From Moraxellaceae bacterium REDSEA-S32_B1 (GTDB lineage Bacteria; Pseudomonadota; Gammaproteobacteria; Pseudomonadales; Moraxellaceae): 64,000 nt of DNA. Shown one piece after another: positions 10,259 through 21,065 of the stretch (its first letter is position 1; each line of letters begins with the position of its first letter). The DNA lies in contig LUOR01000007.1 of assembly GCA_001626925.1 (NCBI GenBank), positions 1 through 64,000 of the forward strand. Direction: 5' to 3'. A model generated the notes under the pieces. That model saw nothing but the letters and a program-made list of their open reading frames with translations, made no database searches and was not told the origin of the DNA. The position numbers and the translations under genes were made by a program.

Positions 10259-10580
10259 TAGCGCTGAATTTGCCATTTTGATCAATAGATGAATAATTGT
10301 ATAAAAACTATTCATCTGATTCATATCAATATCTTAAAAAATAAGTATCAATATCCTTGTAGTCGTGCTAAGCTCGTGGCGTAATTTTGAATAGAGTTCG
10401 TTGCTGGAAATGCACGATCCTTATACAGAAATACGAATGGATGTGAATGGGTTGATGTTGAAAGTTCTTCAGAATGATAACGAGAGTAAAATAACTAAGA
10501 TGTTTTTTCAATCGTGTTTCTCTACTGTTAGCAGCACCTGTGCGTCCTTATTTTTTTCCAAAAAACGATGAGGAATAGTT

Positions 10581-10793
10581 ATGACGGCACGTGAACAAGG
10601 TGTTGTAAAGTGGTTTAACGATACTAAAGGTTTCGGTTTTATCCAACGTAATAGTGGCGAAGATGTATTCGTACATTTCCGTGCGATTCAAGCAGAAGGT
10701 CACCGTTCACTACGTGATGGTCAAAAAGTTGAATTTACAGTTGCTCAAGGTCAAAAAGGCTTGCAAGCTGAAGAAGTTCGTCCAGTTGACTAA
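10581..10793 (+). CDS. Cold-shock domain protein (CspA family)
   Basis: [30 protein letters not shown]1/RNP2 motifs, 70 aa. Confidence 0.95.
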   Translation: MTAREQGVVKWFNDTKGFGFIQRNSGEDVFVHFRAIQAEGHRSLRDGQKVEFTVAQGQKGLQAEEVRPVD

Positions 10794-10842
10794 TTTTTAG
10801 ATCACGATAGTTTTAGGTTTGCTCAAAACCTAAAGCCAAAAA

Positions 10843-10898
10843 GACACCTTATTTCTCAGCATATTTTAAATAGGCTGAATGGAATAAGGTGTTTTTTA
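10843..10898 (+). terminator. Rho-independent terminator downstream of csp
   Basis: ACACCTTATT...AATAAGGTGTTTTTT inverted repeat with inner TCAGC/GCTGA stem and a T-run. Confidence 0.75.
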
Positions 10899-10958
10899 TT
10901 GCGTGTAGATTCTATGGAATTCCGGAATCTTATTACTTACATTCGTCTTTGTGCGAGC

Positions 10959-10993
10959 AAAAAAATACCACCCTTATTTTAGGATGGTATTTC
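10959..10993 (-). terminator. Rho-independent terminator for purB (minus strand)
   Basis: AATACCA(CC)C..TTTTAGGATGGTATT hairpin; minus strand ends in a T-run. Confidence 0.75.
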
Positions 10994-11046
10994 GTTTTGA
11001 TGAGTAAAACGACTTGTGTAAACGATCAAAAATCAATACTTAAAGC

Positions 11047-12438
<1,392 letters not shown>

Positions 12439-12493
12439 TTAGACATTAAAGGGAAAATTGAGGGAAATTAAAATCGTATGTTCAGCGAGATGA

Positions 12494-13258
12494 TTAACCA
12501 TCATGAACCATCTCTTTTTGACTTTGCTGATATTGTATCGAAGCAAAATAACGAATCTGTTTGAGCGTTTTGGATTTGGTGAAAATCATTTTCCACGGAC
12601 TACCGCCTAGCTGTCGCCAATAATGCGCCGCTTGTAAACCTGTAAATAACATCGCTCGGATCAGCGCCACATCATGCGGATTCTTAAAGGTGCGAGCAGT
12701 GCCCTTGACCATAATCCGAGGCTTCATGGTACTTGCGGTGTCGGTATATAACGTCGCTAGGCTTTGAATGATACTTTGATGCTGAAAATTATGCTCAAAA
12801 AAAGTCAACTGACGAATGATCTGTTGCTGAGTATTGAGAATTTTCTGCTGAAAATCTTTATTACTGTAGACCTTGCTTGAGAGCTGTAGCATCGCCATCG
12901 CATAAGCCAAAGTCTGTTTACTTGCAGGCAATTTAAAGCGTGGAAAACGATGCTTCGGCTGTGGATCGTAAGGCGCAATCAGACTTTGTTCGAGTGTGCG
13001 TAAACCTAAACCCAAATGCTCAAGTGAGCCAAAAAATAATAAACTATTTTGATTGGGATTGTCCGTTGCACGAATATTTAGAGCCGCTTGCAATAGCGTT
13101 TGACTGTATTGATCACCTGTATCATGTACCGCTTGACTGCCACGGAGGGCAATCAGATGCACAATCTGCGCTGCCTGAAACACCGCAGCCAGCGCCAGCA
13201 CCTGATGCTGTTCACGGCTGAGCGTCACGCTTGGCTGAAAAGGGCTAAGATCGGTCAT
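12494..13258 (-). CDS. hflD: High frequency lysogenization protein HflD homolog
   Basis: QVLALAAVFQAAQIVHLIA N-terminus plus the conserved mnmA-hflD-purB gene order. Confidence 0.9.
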   Translation of the reverse strand: MTDLSPFQPSVTLSREQHQVLALAAVFQAAQIVHLIALRGSQAVHDTGDQYSQTLLQAALNIRATDNPNQNSLLFFGSLEHLGLGLRTLEQSLIAPYDPQPKHRFPRFKLPASKQTLAYAMAMLQLSSKVYSNKDFQQKILNTQQQIIRQLTFFEHNFQHQSIIQSLATLYTDTASTMKPRIMVKGTARTFKNPHDVALIRAMLFTGLQAAHYWRQLGGSPWKMIFTKSKTLKQIRYFASIQYQQSQKEMVHDG

Positions 13259-13356
13259 GTACTATTGCCTTGTAACGGTTAGGTTGCCTTGCTAGGCTAG
13301 CTACGATTGAAATTTTAAAATCAACTGATCACATTAAATCCATCAAGCTAAATAGC

Positions 13357-14520
13357 TCAAACTAAGTATTGCGGTAAAGGTGCGTCAATACTGCGAATCA
13401 CACCACCACCCAAACACACTTGATCTTGATAAAACACAACAGATTGCCCAGGCGTTGCGGCACGTTGCGCTTGATCAAACACCACACGGACACCCTGTGC
13501 AAAATCAGGGTGTGGAAATATTGTACAGTCTTGATCGGGTTGGCGATAGCGTGTTTTTGCAGTACAGCGCAGTCCAGTCGTCGGAATGGCTTGTTCGCCT
13601 GCTATCCAGTCAATGTTTTCACTGTCAAGACTATGACTGAGCATCAGCGGATGTTCATGTCCTTGACCAACGACAAGTCGATTATTTGCAATGTCTTTGT
13701 GCAATACGAACCATGCACCTTCAGCCACATCTTTTAATCCGCCAATGCCAATCCCGCCTCGTTGACCAAGTGTGTAATACATTAAGCCATGATGTTCGCC
13801 GATGACTTTACCATCCTCCAAAACAATTTCCCCAGCTTGAGCAGGCAAATACTGTTTTAAGAAATCACTAAAGCGACGCTCACCGATAAAGCAAATCCCC
13901 GTCGAGTCTTTTTTAGTCGCTGTGGCAAGATCATATTTCTTGGCAATTTCACGCACTTGTGGTTTTTCTAACTCACCAACTGGGAATAAGGTTTTATTGA
14001 TCTCACGACCGTGTACGGCATGTAGGAAATAGGTTTGATCTTTATTATTGTCCACACCACGAAGCAGTGGTGCATAGCTTTCGCCCTGACTATTTTGCAA
14101 AGTTTGCCCACGGCGTGCGTAGTGACCTGTGGCGATGTAATCTGCACCTAACGTCATGGCATAGTCCAAAAATGCACGAAATTTAATTTCTTTATTACAG
14201 AGAATATCAGGGTTTGGTGTGCGTCCCGCAGAATATTCCGCCAAGAAATGCTCAAATACACGATCCCAGTATTCTGAGGCAAAATTCGCGGTATGGAGCT
14301 GAATCCCTAGCCGATCAGCAACCGCTTGCGCATCGGCTAAATCTTCTAATGCCGTGCAATATTCCGTACCGTCATCTTCTTCCCAATTCTTCATAAATAA
14401 GCCTTCGACTTGATAACCTTGTTCAAGTAAAAGTGCCGCAGAAACTGAAGAGTCCACACCGCCAGACATGCCGACAATGACACGTGTGTTTTGTGGAGTA
14501 GAAGCATTGTGATCAGTCAT
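13357..14520 (-). CDS. mnmA: tRNA 2-thiouridine(34) synthase MnmA
   Basis: [63 protein letters not shown]. Confidence 0.97.
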   Translation of the reverse strand: MTDHNASTPQNTRVIVGMSGGVDSSVSAALLLEQGYQVEGLFMKNWEEDDGTEYCTALEDLADAQAVADRLGIQLHTANFASEYWDRVFEHFLAEYSAGRTPNPDILCNKEIKFRAFLDYAMTLGADYIATGHYARRGQTLQNSQGESYAPLLRGVDNNKDQTYFLHAVHGREINKTLFPVGELEKPQVREIAKKYDLATATKKDSTGICFIGERRFSDFLKQYLPAQAGEIVLEDGKVIGEHHGLMYYTLGQRGGIGIGGLKDVAEGAWFVLHKDIANNRLVVGQGHEHPLMLSHSLDSENIDWIAGEQAIPTTGLRCTAKTRYRQPDQDCTIFPHPDFAQGVRVVFDQAQRAATPGQSVVFYQDQVCLGGGVIRSIDAPLPQYLV

Positions 14521-14606
14521 AGGAGAATGTTGTTCCAAAAAATTAGAGCCTAAAATTAACAAGGCAGTTTAAAAGCCTATATGGCGTTTAGAGCGTTTAA
14601 ATCAAC

Positions 14607-15128
14607 TCAAGCGGTAAAGGGTGAGGCTGAAACTTGCGCAAATGGATGTTCATATATCAAATCGACGGGATACTTCTTACCAGCCAAAGCATCTTCAATC
14701 GCTCGAATCACCAATGGACTCCGTGCACGTGCAGTCAGTTGCAATTCCTCAAATGTCATCCAGAGCGCTTGCACGATGCCATCATCTAAATCCTGCTGTG
14801 TATGCTCAAGCGCATTCGCTAAGAAACAAAAACGATAATAAGTACGATCAGGAAACATCGGCGGGGTATAACTATAGATGCCAAGCAAATCGGTAATTTC
14901 CACTCGCCAAGCTGTTTCCTCTAAAGTTTCACGGATGGCAGCTTGGATCACGGTTTCACCTGCTTCGACATGTCCCGCAGGTTGGTTAAATACAGTATGA
15001 CTAAAACCCTCGCTATGTTCTTCAACCAACAAGAAGCGATCTTCACGCTGTACCACAGTCGCTACGGTGACATGTGCAGTCCACGCTGATGTTGCGTGTG
15101 ATGATACTAAATTTGAAGTATTCGCCAT
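14607..15128 (-). CDS. nudJ: NUDIX hydrolase (NudJ-like)
   Basis: Nudix box GHVEAGETVIQAAIRETLEETAW; adjacent to mnmA. Confidence 0.8.
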   Translation of the reverse strand: MANTSNLVSSHATSAWTAHVTVATVVQREDRFLLVEEHSEGFSHTVFNQPAGHVEAGETVIQAAIRETLEETAWRVEITDLLGIYSYTPPMFPDRTYYRFCFLANALEHTQQDLDDGIVQALWMTFEELQLTARARSPLVIRAIEDALAGKKYPVDLIYEHPFAQVSASPFTA

Positions 15129-15528
15129 CTGTACAAGCCCTCAAAATTGAGGTGCATATGATACGAAATTTTGTCGAAAATGGCTATGTTATTCATAGAG
15201 TGCAATTGAATTGCTGGTTCGATTATTCTAGGTTATACATTCGTGATGATTACAAAAAATGAGAGGGTTTGAGTATCTACTTATCACATTTATTCATAAC
15301 AACATGCAAAAAACATATATGTTGTAATTTCATCAATATATCGCAAATATTCATGTCATCGACTTGAAAATCTATGTGTACGGCAGAATATCGGCATAGC
15401 ATTCAGAAAGTTAGCCAGTTGTATGCTAGACTACCTGCCTGAAATTTAACACCTTGTTGTATGCGTCATGCGTTTTTGAAAACGTGTTGATTGGAATATT
15501 TGATTGGAATCGTAGTAGGGTCTCCTTA

Positions 15529-16437
15529 ATGTCTGACGAAAGATTAACCCACCTAAAACAGCTTGAAGCTGAAAGTATTCATATTATTCGAGAGGTTGCA
15601 GCAGAGTTTGATAACCCTGTAATGCTGTATTCGATCGGTAAAGATTCGGCGGTGATGCTGCATCTTGCGATGAAGGCATTCTATCCTGCAAAGCTCCCAT
15701 TTCCATTGATGCACGTCAATACAGGTTGGAAATTCAAAGACATGATCACCTTCCGTGATGAGATGGTGAAGAAAAATGGTCTGGAATTGATCGAACATAA
15801 AAATCTCGAAGGTATGGCGCAGGGTATTAACCCTTTTGATCATGGTAGCTCGAAATATACCGACATCATGAAAACCCAAGCCTTAAAGCAAGCATTGGAT
15901 AAATATAAATTCGATGCGGCATTTGGCGGGGCACGTCGTGATGAGGAAAAATCACGTGCCAAAGAGCGTGTTTATTCTTTCCGTGACAGCAAGCACCGTT
16001 GGGATCCAAAAAACCAACGTCCCGAGCTGTGGAATATCTACAATGGTAAAGTCAATCAAGGCGAAAGTATCCGTGTATTCCCACTCTCAAACTGGACTGA
16101 GCTAGACATTTGGCAATATATCTACCTTGAGCAGATTCCAATTGTGCCATTGTATTACGCTGCTGAGCGTCCTGTGGTTGAGCGTGATGGCACTTTGATC
16201 ATGATTGATGACGAGCGCTTCCCACTGCGTGAAAATGAAGTGCCTGAAATGAAATCGGTGCGTTTCCGTACACTGGGCTGTTATCCACTGACAGGTGCGG
16301 TCGAGTCAAAAGCGGATACCTTGCCTGACATTATCCAAGAAATGCTCCTAACCACCAGTTCTGAGCGTCAAGGTCGAATGATTGACCATGATGAAGCAGG
16401 TTCAATGGAAAAGAAAAAGCAAGAAGGTTACTTCTAA
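15529..16437 (+). CDS. cysD: Sulfate adenylyltransferase subunit CysD (internal ATG start)
   Basis: [53 protein letters not shown]. Confidence 0.97.
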   Translation: MSDERLTHLKQLEAESIHIIREVAAEFDNPVMLYSIGKDSAVMLHLAMKAFYPAKLPFPLMHVNTGWKFKDMITFRDEMVKKNGLELIEHKNLEGMAQGINPFDHGSSKYTDIMKTQALKQALDKYKFDAAFGGARRDEEKSRAKERVYSFRDSKHRWDPKNQRPELWNIYNGKVNQGESIRVFPLSNWTELDIWQYIYLEQIPIVPLYYAAERPVVERDGTLIMIDDERFPLRENEVPEMKSVRFRTLGCYPLTGAVESKADTLPDIIQEMLLTTSSERQGRMIDHDEAGSMEKKKQEGYF

Positions 16438-16548
16438 TTTTTTCTCACTGCATTTCATTGTTGATTGCATGTGGTTTGGTTTTCACTGAAATAACTGATT
16501 TAAGTTTTTAACTGGTAAAGTTTTTAAAGAATATTAGGCGGAATATAA

Positions 16549-18177
16549 ATGTCGCATCAATCCGAACTGATTAGCCAAGATATTTTGGCATATCTCAAAC
16601 AGCATGAACAAAAAGACTTATTGCGTTTTCTGACTTGCGGTAATGTCGATGATGGTAAAAGTACCTTGATTGGTCGCTTGTTGCATGACTCGAAAATGAT
16701 CTATGAAGATCAACTCGAAGCAGTACAACGTGACAGTAAAAAAGTCGGGACACAAGGTGAAAAAGTTGATCTTGCGCTCTTAGTTGATGGTCTGCAAGCA
16801 GAACGTGAACAGGGCATTACCATCGATGTGGCGTATCGTTATTTCTCCACGGAAAAGCGTAAATTCATCATCGCAGATACCCCAGGACATGAGCAATATA
16901 CTCGCAATATGGCTACAGGCGCATCGACCTGTGATCTTGCGATCATCTTGATTGATGCACGTTATGGCGTACAGACGCAAACTCGTCGTCATACTTTTAT
17001 TGCTGCATTACTCGGTATTCGTAACATCGTGGTGGCAATTAACAAGATGGATTTGGTGGAATTTTCTCAAGACAAATTCGATCAAATTCGCCAAGATTAT
17101 TATGCTTTCGTTGAGCAGTTGGGCGACCGTCAGCCTAAAGACATTCGTTTTGTGCCGATTTCTGCATTGAACGGCGACAACGTGGTCAATCCATCAGAAA
17201 GTACGCCGTGGTATTACCAAGATGGCTACCAAGCACAAACTTTGATGAATATCTTGGAAACCGTTGAAATCACTCGTGATGCCAAGAAGCAAGATTTCCG
17301 TCTGCCTGTGCAATACGTCAATCGTCCAAACCTCGACTTCCGTGGTTTTGCAGGCACGATTGCGCTTGGTGCGGTGAAAGTTGGTGACGAGATTGTTGCG
17401 CTTCCTTCAGGAAAACGCAGTACCGTCAAAGAAATCGTGACTTATGATGGCAATCTTGATCAGGCGCAAGTTGGTCAAGCCGTCACTTTGACTTTAAATG
17501 ATGAAATCGACATTAGCCGTGGTGATTTGATCACGCACCCAAGCGCATTACCGTCTGTATCTCGTGCGGTACGTTCGACTGTGGTGTGGATGAGTGACCA
17601 TCCGCTGGTGGTGGGCAAGTTGTACAACGTCAAAGTTGGCGTGCAAAGTGTCCCTGCCAAAGTCACCCGTATTAACCATCGTATCGATGTGAATACGCTT
17701 GAGCATGGTCAGGTTGATCAGTTAGAGCTCAACGGTATTGCGGACATTACTGTTGAATTTGACCGTCCAATCGTGTTTGATCATTATCAAGACAGTCGTC
17801 ATACAGGTGCATTTATCTTTATTGATCGTTTGAGCAATGTCACGATTGGCGCAGCGATGATCGAAGATTTGGCGCAAGTGTCTGATAGCGCACAACCTGT
17901 GACTGCTGAAGATCGTGCAGCACGACTTGGTCAAAAACCTGCGGTATTGGCAGTGACTTCTGAGCTATTTGCACAGTCGCAACAGCTTGAACGTGCCTCA
18001 CTCTCTGACGGTATTGTGGTGATTGCACAAACGAACTTGAATGCAGACAGCATCAATTTACTTCGTGAAACTGGTATCACTGTACTTGTCGATCAAGCTG
18101 AGCTTGCAGATACTGAAATCACTGCTAAAACCGTTGATGAAGCGGTGGCGCAAATTAAGGCGATTGTTCAGCTTTAA
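16549..18177 (+). CDS. cysN: Sulfate adenylyltransferase GTPase subunit CysN (no CysC fusion)
   Basis: [40 protein letters not shown] motifs; 542 aa ending after the beta-barrel domains. Confidence 0.96.
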   Translation: MSHQSELISQDILAYLKQHEQKDLLRFLTCGNVDDGKSTLIGRLLHDSKMIYEDQLEAVQRDSKKVGTQGEKVDLALLVDGLQAEREQGITIDVAYRYFSTEKRKFIIADTPGHEQYTRNMATGASTCDLAIILIDARYGVQTQTRRHTFIAALLGIRNIVVAINKMDLVEFSQDKFDQIRQDYYAFVEQLGDRQPKDIRFVPISALNGDNVVNPSESTPWYYQDGYQAQTLMNILETVEITRDAKKQDFRLPVQYVNRPNLDFRGFAGTIALGAVKVGDEIVALPSGKRSTVKEIVTYDGNLDQAQVGQAVTLTLNDEIDISRGDLITHPSALPSVSRAVRSTVVWMSDHPLVVGKLYNVKVGVQSVPAKVTRINHRIDVNTLEHGQVDQLELNGIADITVEFDRPIVFDHYQDSRHTGAFIFIDRLSNVTIGAAMIEDLAQVSDSAQPVTAEDRAARLGQKPAVLAVTSELFAQSQQLERASLSDGIVVIAQTNLNADSINLLRETGITVLVDQAELADTEITAKTVDEAVAQIKAIVQL

Positions 18178-18216
18178 TTCGACAGTTTCTTTAGTTCAAA
18201 AGTAAACTTAAAAAAC

Positions 18217-18249
18217 AAAAGCTCTAAACTACGGTTTAGGGCTTTTTTA
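18217..18249 (+). terminator. Rho-independent terminator after cysN
   Basis: AAAGCTCTAAACTACGGTTTAGGGCTTTTTT. Confidence 0.75.
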
Positions 18250-18376
18250 ATACAACTGAATTAACTTTTAAAACTTGTTAGACAACTACAAAACGCTACA
18301 GTCAGCAGATGGCTTCGTGTCATGCTATGATTTCAATGCCTAAATAAATGCAATAAAAATCAACTTGGTGCTTTCT

Positions 18377-19885
18377 ATGCCGATATACAACGATGCTCAT
18401 CTTAATGGTCACCAACGCTATTTGATCGCTTCACTGAAGCGTGATTTGCAACACGCCGAGAATTATAATGAATGGAAAACTATTGCGCAGCAGTTGGATG
18501 AGGCGACGGGTCTGGAAGCATGGAAATTTGATAATACTTCGCCACATTACGGGTATCCATTTTTGGCACAGCGTTTGGTGCGGATGAAGCGATTGATTGA
18601 AAATGATCAACAGCTTGATTTGGCAGAATATTTGCGCGAAGGTTTAAACTTTGATATTGCCAATATTGCGCATCCCTTACTTTATAATCAAACTTTTACA
18701 GGGACAAAGAAACTGATTGAAGATTATGTCGATAGCATGAGTAAAGCTTTTGCTCATATCGCTTCCGATGAGTTCACTGCATTTAATCGCGCCGAAAAAA
18801 TCGAATATTTCGAAGGCGCTTTAAAAGCTTATGGTCAGCCTGCATTGATGTTCTCAGGCGGTGCGACACTGGGTATTTTTCATCTTGGTGTGTGTAAAGT
18901 GCTGTATGAGCAAGATTTATTACCAAAAGTATTTTCAGGCTCTAGTGCGGGTGCGATCATGGCGGCGATGTTGGCAACGCATAATGATCAAGAGCTGATG
19001 GATTTTATCCAAGGCGATGGTTTTATTGACCATGCCTTTAAATATCGCAGTATTTACCAAATTTTGGCAGATCAAGGTGGTCTAGCGGATATCGGCACCC
19101 TAAAAAAATTCTTGATTGCCAATCTTGGGGATTATACTTTTGAGGAAGCCTTTGCCAAGTCGGGTCGACATTGTTCGATTGTAGTGGCGCCATATAGCAC
19201 AGGTTATAATCCACGGATCATGAATGAAATCATGTCGCCAGAGTTGTTGGTGTGGAGTGCGACATTAGCATCCTGTGCGATTCCATTTTTCTTTCCACCT
19301 GTCCGCCTCAAAACTAAACGCCATGATGGCGTGTACACACCGTATATGGCAAATACGCACTGGGTTGACGGCAGTGTGCGCAGTGATTTTCCACAAATCC
19401 GTATGGCTCGACTTTATAATATTAATTACAGCATCGCTTGTCAGGTCAATCCGCATGTGGTGCCGTTCATGCAATCGGATTTTCAGCGTTATCGTCGAGA
19501 TTTCCTCAGCTGGCCAAGTCGTTTTATTCGTCATCAAGCCAAGACTTTATCCATGCAAGGTTTAGATTTTACGCGCAACAATTTATCCAGTTTTCCGTTG
19601 ATTCAGCGTGTGGTTGATCATGGCTATGGCATCGTTGGACAGCGCTATTATGGTGATATCAACATCGCTGCGAAATATAACCTCAACCATTATCTATGGA
19701 TGGTCAAAAATCCTGATAAGAAAATCTTTAAGCAATTGCAAAAAGAAGGTGAGCGCGCTACTTGGTCGAAGATCAGTCGTATAGAGATGCATGCTCGAGT
19801 CGGCAAAACTATTGAACATTGTTTGACTGTGCTCAAGTCTGGACAGCAACAACATCAAGGTTCAGCACATGAACATCAACTTTGA
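18377..19885 (+). CDS. Patatin-like phospholipase with N-terminal DUF3336-type domain
   Basis: GGATLGIFHLG oxyanion motif, GSSAG nucleophile elbow (G-X-S-X-G), DGS (Asp of the catalytic dyad). Confidence 0.88.
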   Translation: MPIYNDAHLNGHQRYLIASLKRDLQHAENYNEWKTIAQQLDEATGLEAWKFDNTSPHYGYPFLAQRLVRMKRLIENDQQLDLAEYLREGLNFDIANIAHPLLYNQTFTGTKKLIEDYVDSMSKAFAHIASDEFTAFNRAEKIEYFEGALKAYGQPALMFSGGATLGIFHLGVCKVLYEQDLLPKVFSGSSAGAIMAAMLATHNDQELMDFIQGDGFIDHAFKYRSIYQILADQGGLADIGTLKKFLIANLGDYTFEEAFAKSGRHCSIVVAPYSTGYNPRIMNEIMSPELLVWSATLASCAIPFFFPPVRLKTKRHDGVYTPYMANTHWVDGSVRSDFPQIRMARLYNINYSIACQVNPHVVPFMQSDFQRYRRDFLSWPSRFIRHQAKTLSMQGLDFTRNNLSSFPLIQRVVDHGYGIVGQRYYGDINIAAKYNLNHYLWMVKNPDKKIFKQLQKEGERATWSKISRIEMHARVGKTIEHCLTVLKSGQQQHQGSAHEHQL

Positions 19886-20723
19886 TCCAAAACTGCCTTA
19901 TCAAAAGATCAAATCGCTCAATGCGGATTTTAGTCGAAAGTTAGGGCAGTACGTTGATTTGGTTGACCAAAAAAACCAATATTTTGTTGTTAAATATCTC
20001 GATGACGTTGCTGATTTACAGCTAAAAAGTACTTTTCAATATGAAATAGCAATGTATTTGCAATTACAAAGTGCAGATTTAGCTTTGCCATTTGTGATAC
20101 TGGAATCCGCTGAATTTCAGCATCAGAGCGATAACAATGCCACAATTTTAGTGCTTCCATATGCTCACACAATTGATTTTCAAAAGCATTCAATGGCTGA
20201 GCGAATAGCGATTTTTATCAACATCTTAAAATGTGTTGATGGTCTGCATGACTTGGGTTTTATTCATGGTGATTTAAAGCGTCGTCATTTTCTCAATGCC
20301 GAATCAACGCATGATTCACCCATTCAACTTATTGATTTTGCACAATCGCAACCAATCAATTCTGTGCATTCTTCTCATTTAAAAAACCTCAGCAAAATGA
20401 CAGCGACGCCTGCCTATATGGCACCTGAGCTTTTCAATGGACAAGCGAAGTCTGTGCAGAGTGATCTATATGCTTTGGGAATTATCTTTTATGAAATATT
20501 AGTCGGGGAAAAGCCTTATACGGTGTTTGGTCAGCTGAATAGCTATCAACAATGGGCGACAGCACACTGTCAACAAGAGATCCCACTGCTTCCAAAAGGT
20601 TTGCAAAAGTATCAAGAGTGTTTGGACCACATGCTCGCAAAACAGAAAAAAAATCGAGCTTCAGCGATAAAAAGTGTGATAAGTGATTTAAAAATAAACG
20701 AAAATTATGAAATTGATGATTAA
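19869..20723 (+). CDS. Eukaryotic-like Ser/Thr protein kinase (variant catalytic motifs)
   Basis: VVKYL Lys, HGDLKRRHFL catalytic loop, IDFAQ (DFG variant), TPAYMAPELF, SDLYALGIIFYEILVG. Confidence 0.85.
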   Translation: MNINFDPKLPYQKIKSLNADFSRKLGQYVDLVDQKNQYFVVKYLDDVADLQLKSTFQYEIAMYLQLQSADLALPFVILESAEFQHQSDNNATILVLPYAHTIDFQKHSMAERIAIFINILKCVDGLHDLGFIHGDLKRRHFLNAESTHDSPIQLIDFAQSQPINSVHSSHLKNLSKMTATPAYMAPELFNGQAKSVQSDLYALGIIFYEILVGEKPYTVFGQLNSYQQWATAHCQQEIPLLPKGLQKYQECLDHMLAKQKKNRASAIKSVISDLKINENYEIDD

Positions 20724-20798
20724 ATACACGCTTGTCATGGTTTTTTAAAAAAAGTACTTGGCAATTGAAAAACTCATTGCTAATATACGCAACACATC

Positions 20799-20883
20799 GG
20801 GGACGTGGCGAAATTGGTAGACGCACTGGATTTAGGTTCCAGCGCCGCAAGGTGTGAGAGTTCGAGTCTCTCCGTCCCCACCA
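20799..20883 (+). tRNA. tRNA-Leu (anticodon TAG)
   Basis: GGGGACG...CGTCCCC acceptor, CTGGA-TTTAGGT-TCCAG anticodon arm, variable arm, TTCGAGT T-loop, encoded CCA. Confidence 0.97.
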
Positions 20884-21065
20884 TAGTGATCATGCTATGG
20901 TAAAAATAATAATTTTAAGTTTTTAATTCTCGTTTTTTGATCTCTAAGATTTTCTTTCATAAACATCCTTTAACTTACAAATTTTTGGCATATCCATTTT
21001 CATCGATTCAATCATCAAATACTGATTGTACATACAAATAATTCAATAGCTTTGTGCACTACCAA

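Noticed and set aside
20799-20883. tRNA-Leu as a genomic-island attachment site
   Set aside because: No integrase, direct repeat or atypical genes follow; flanking genes look ordinary.
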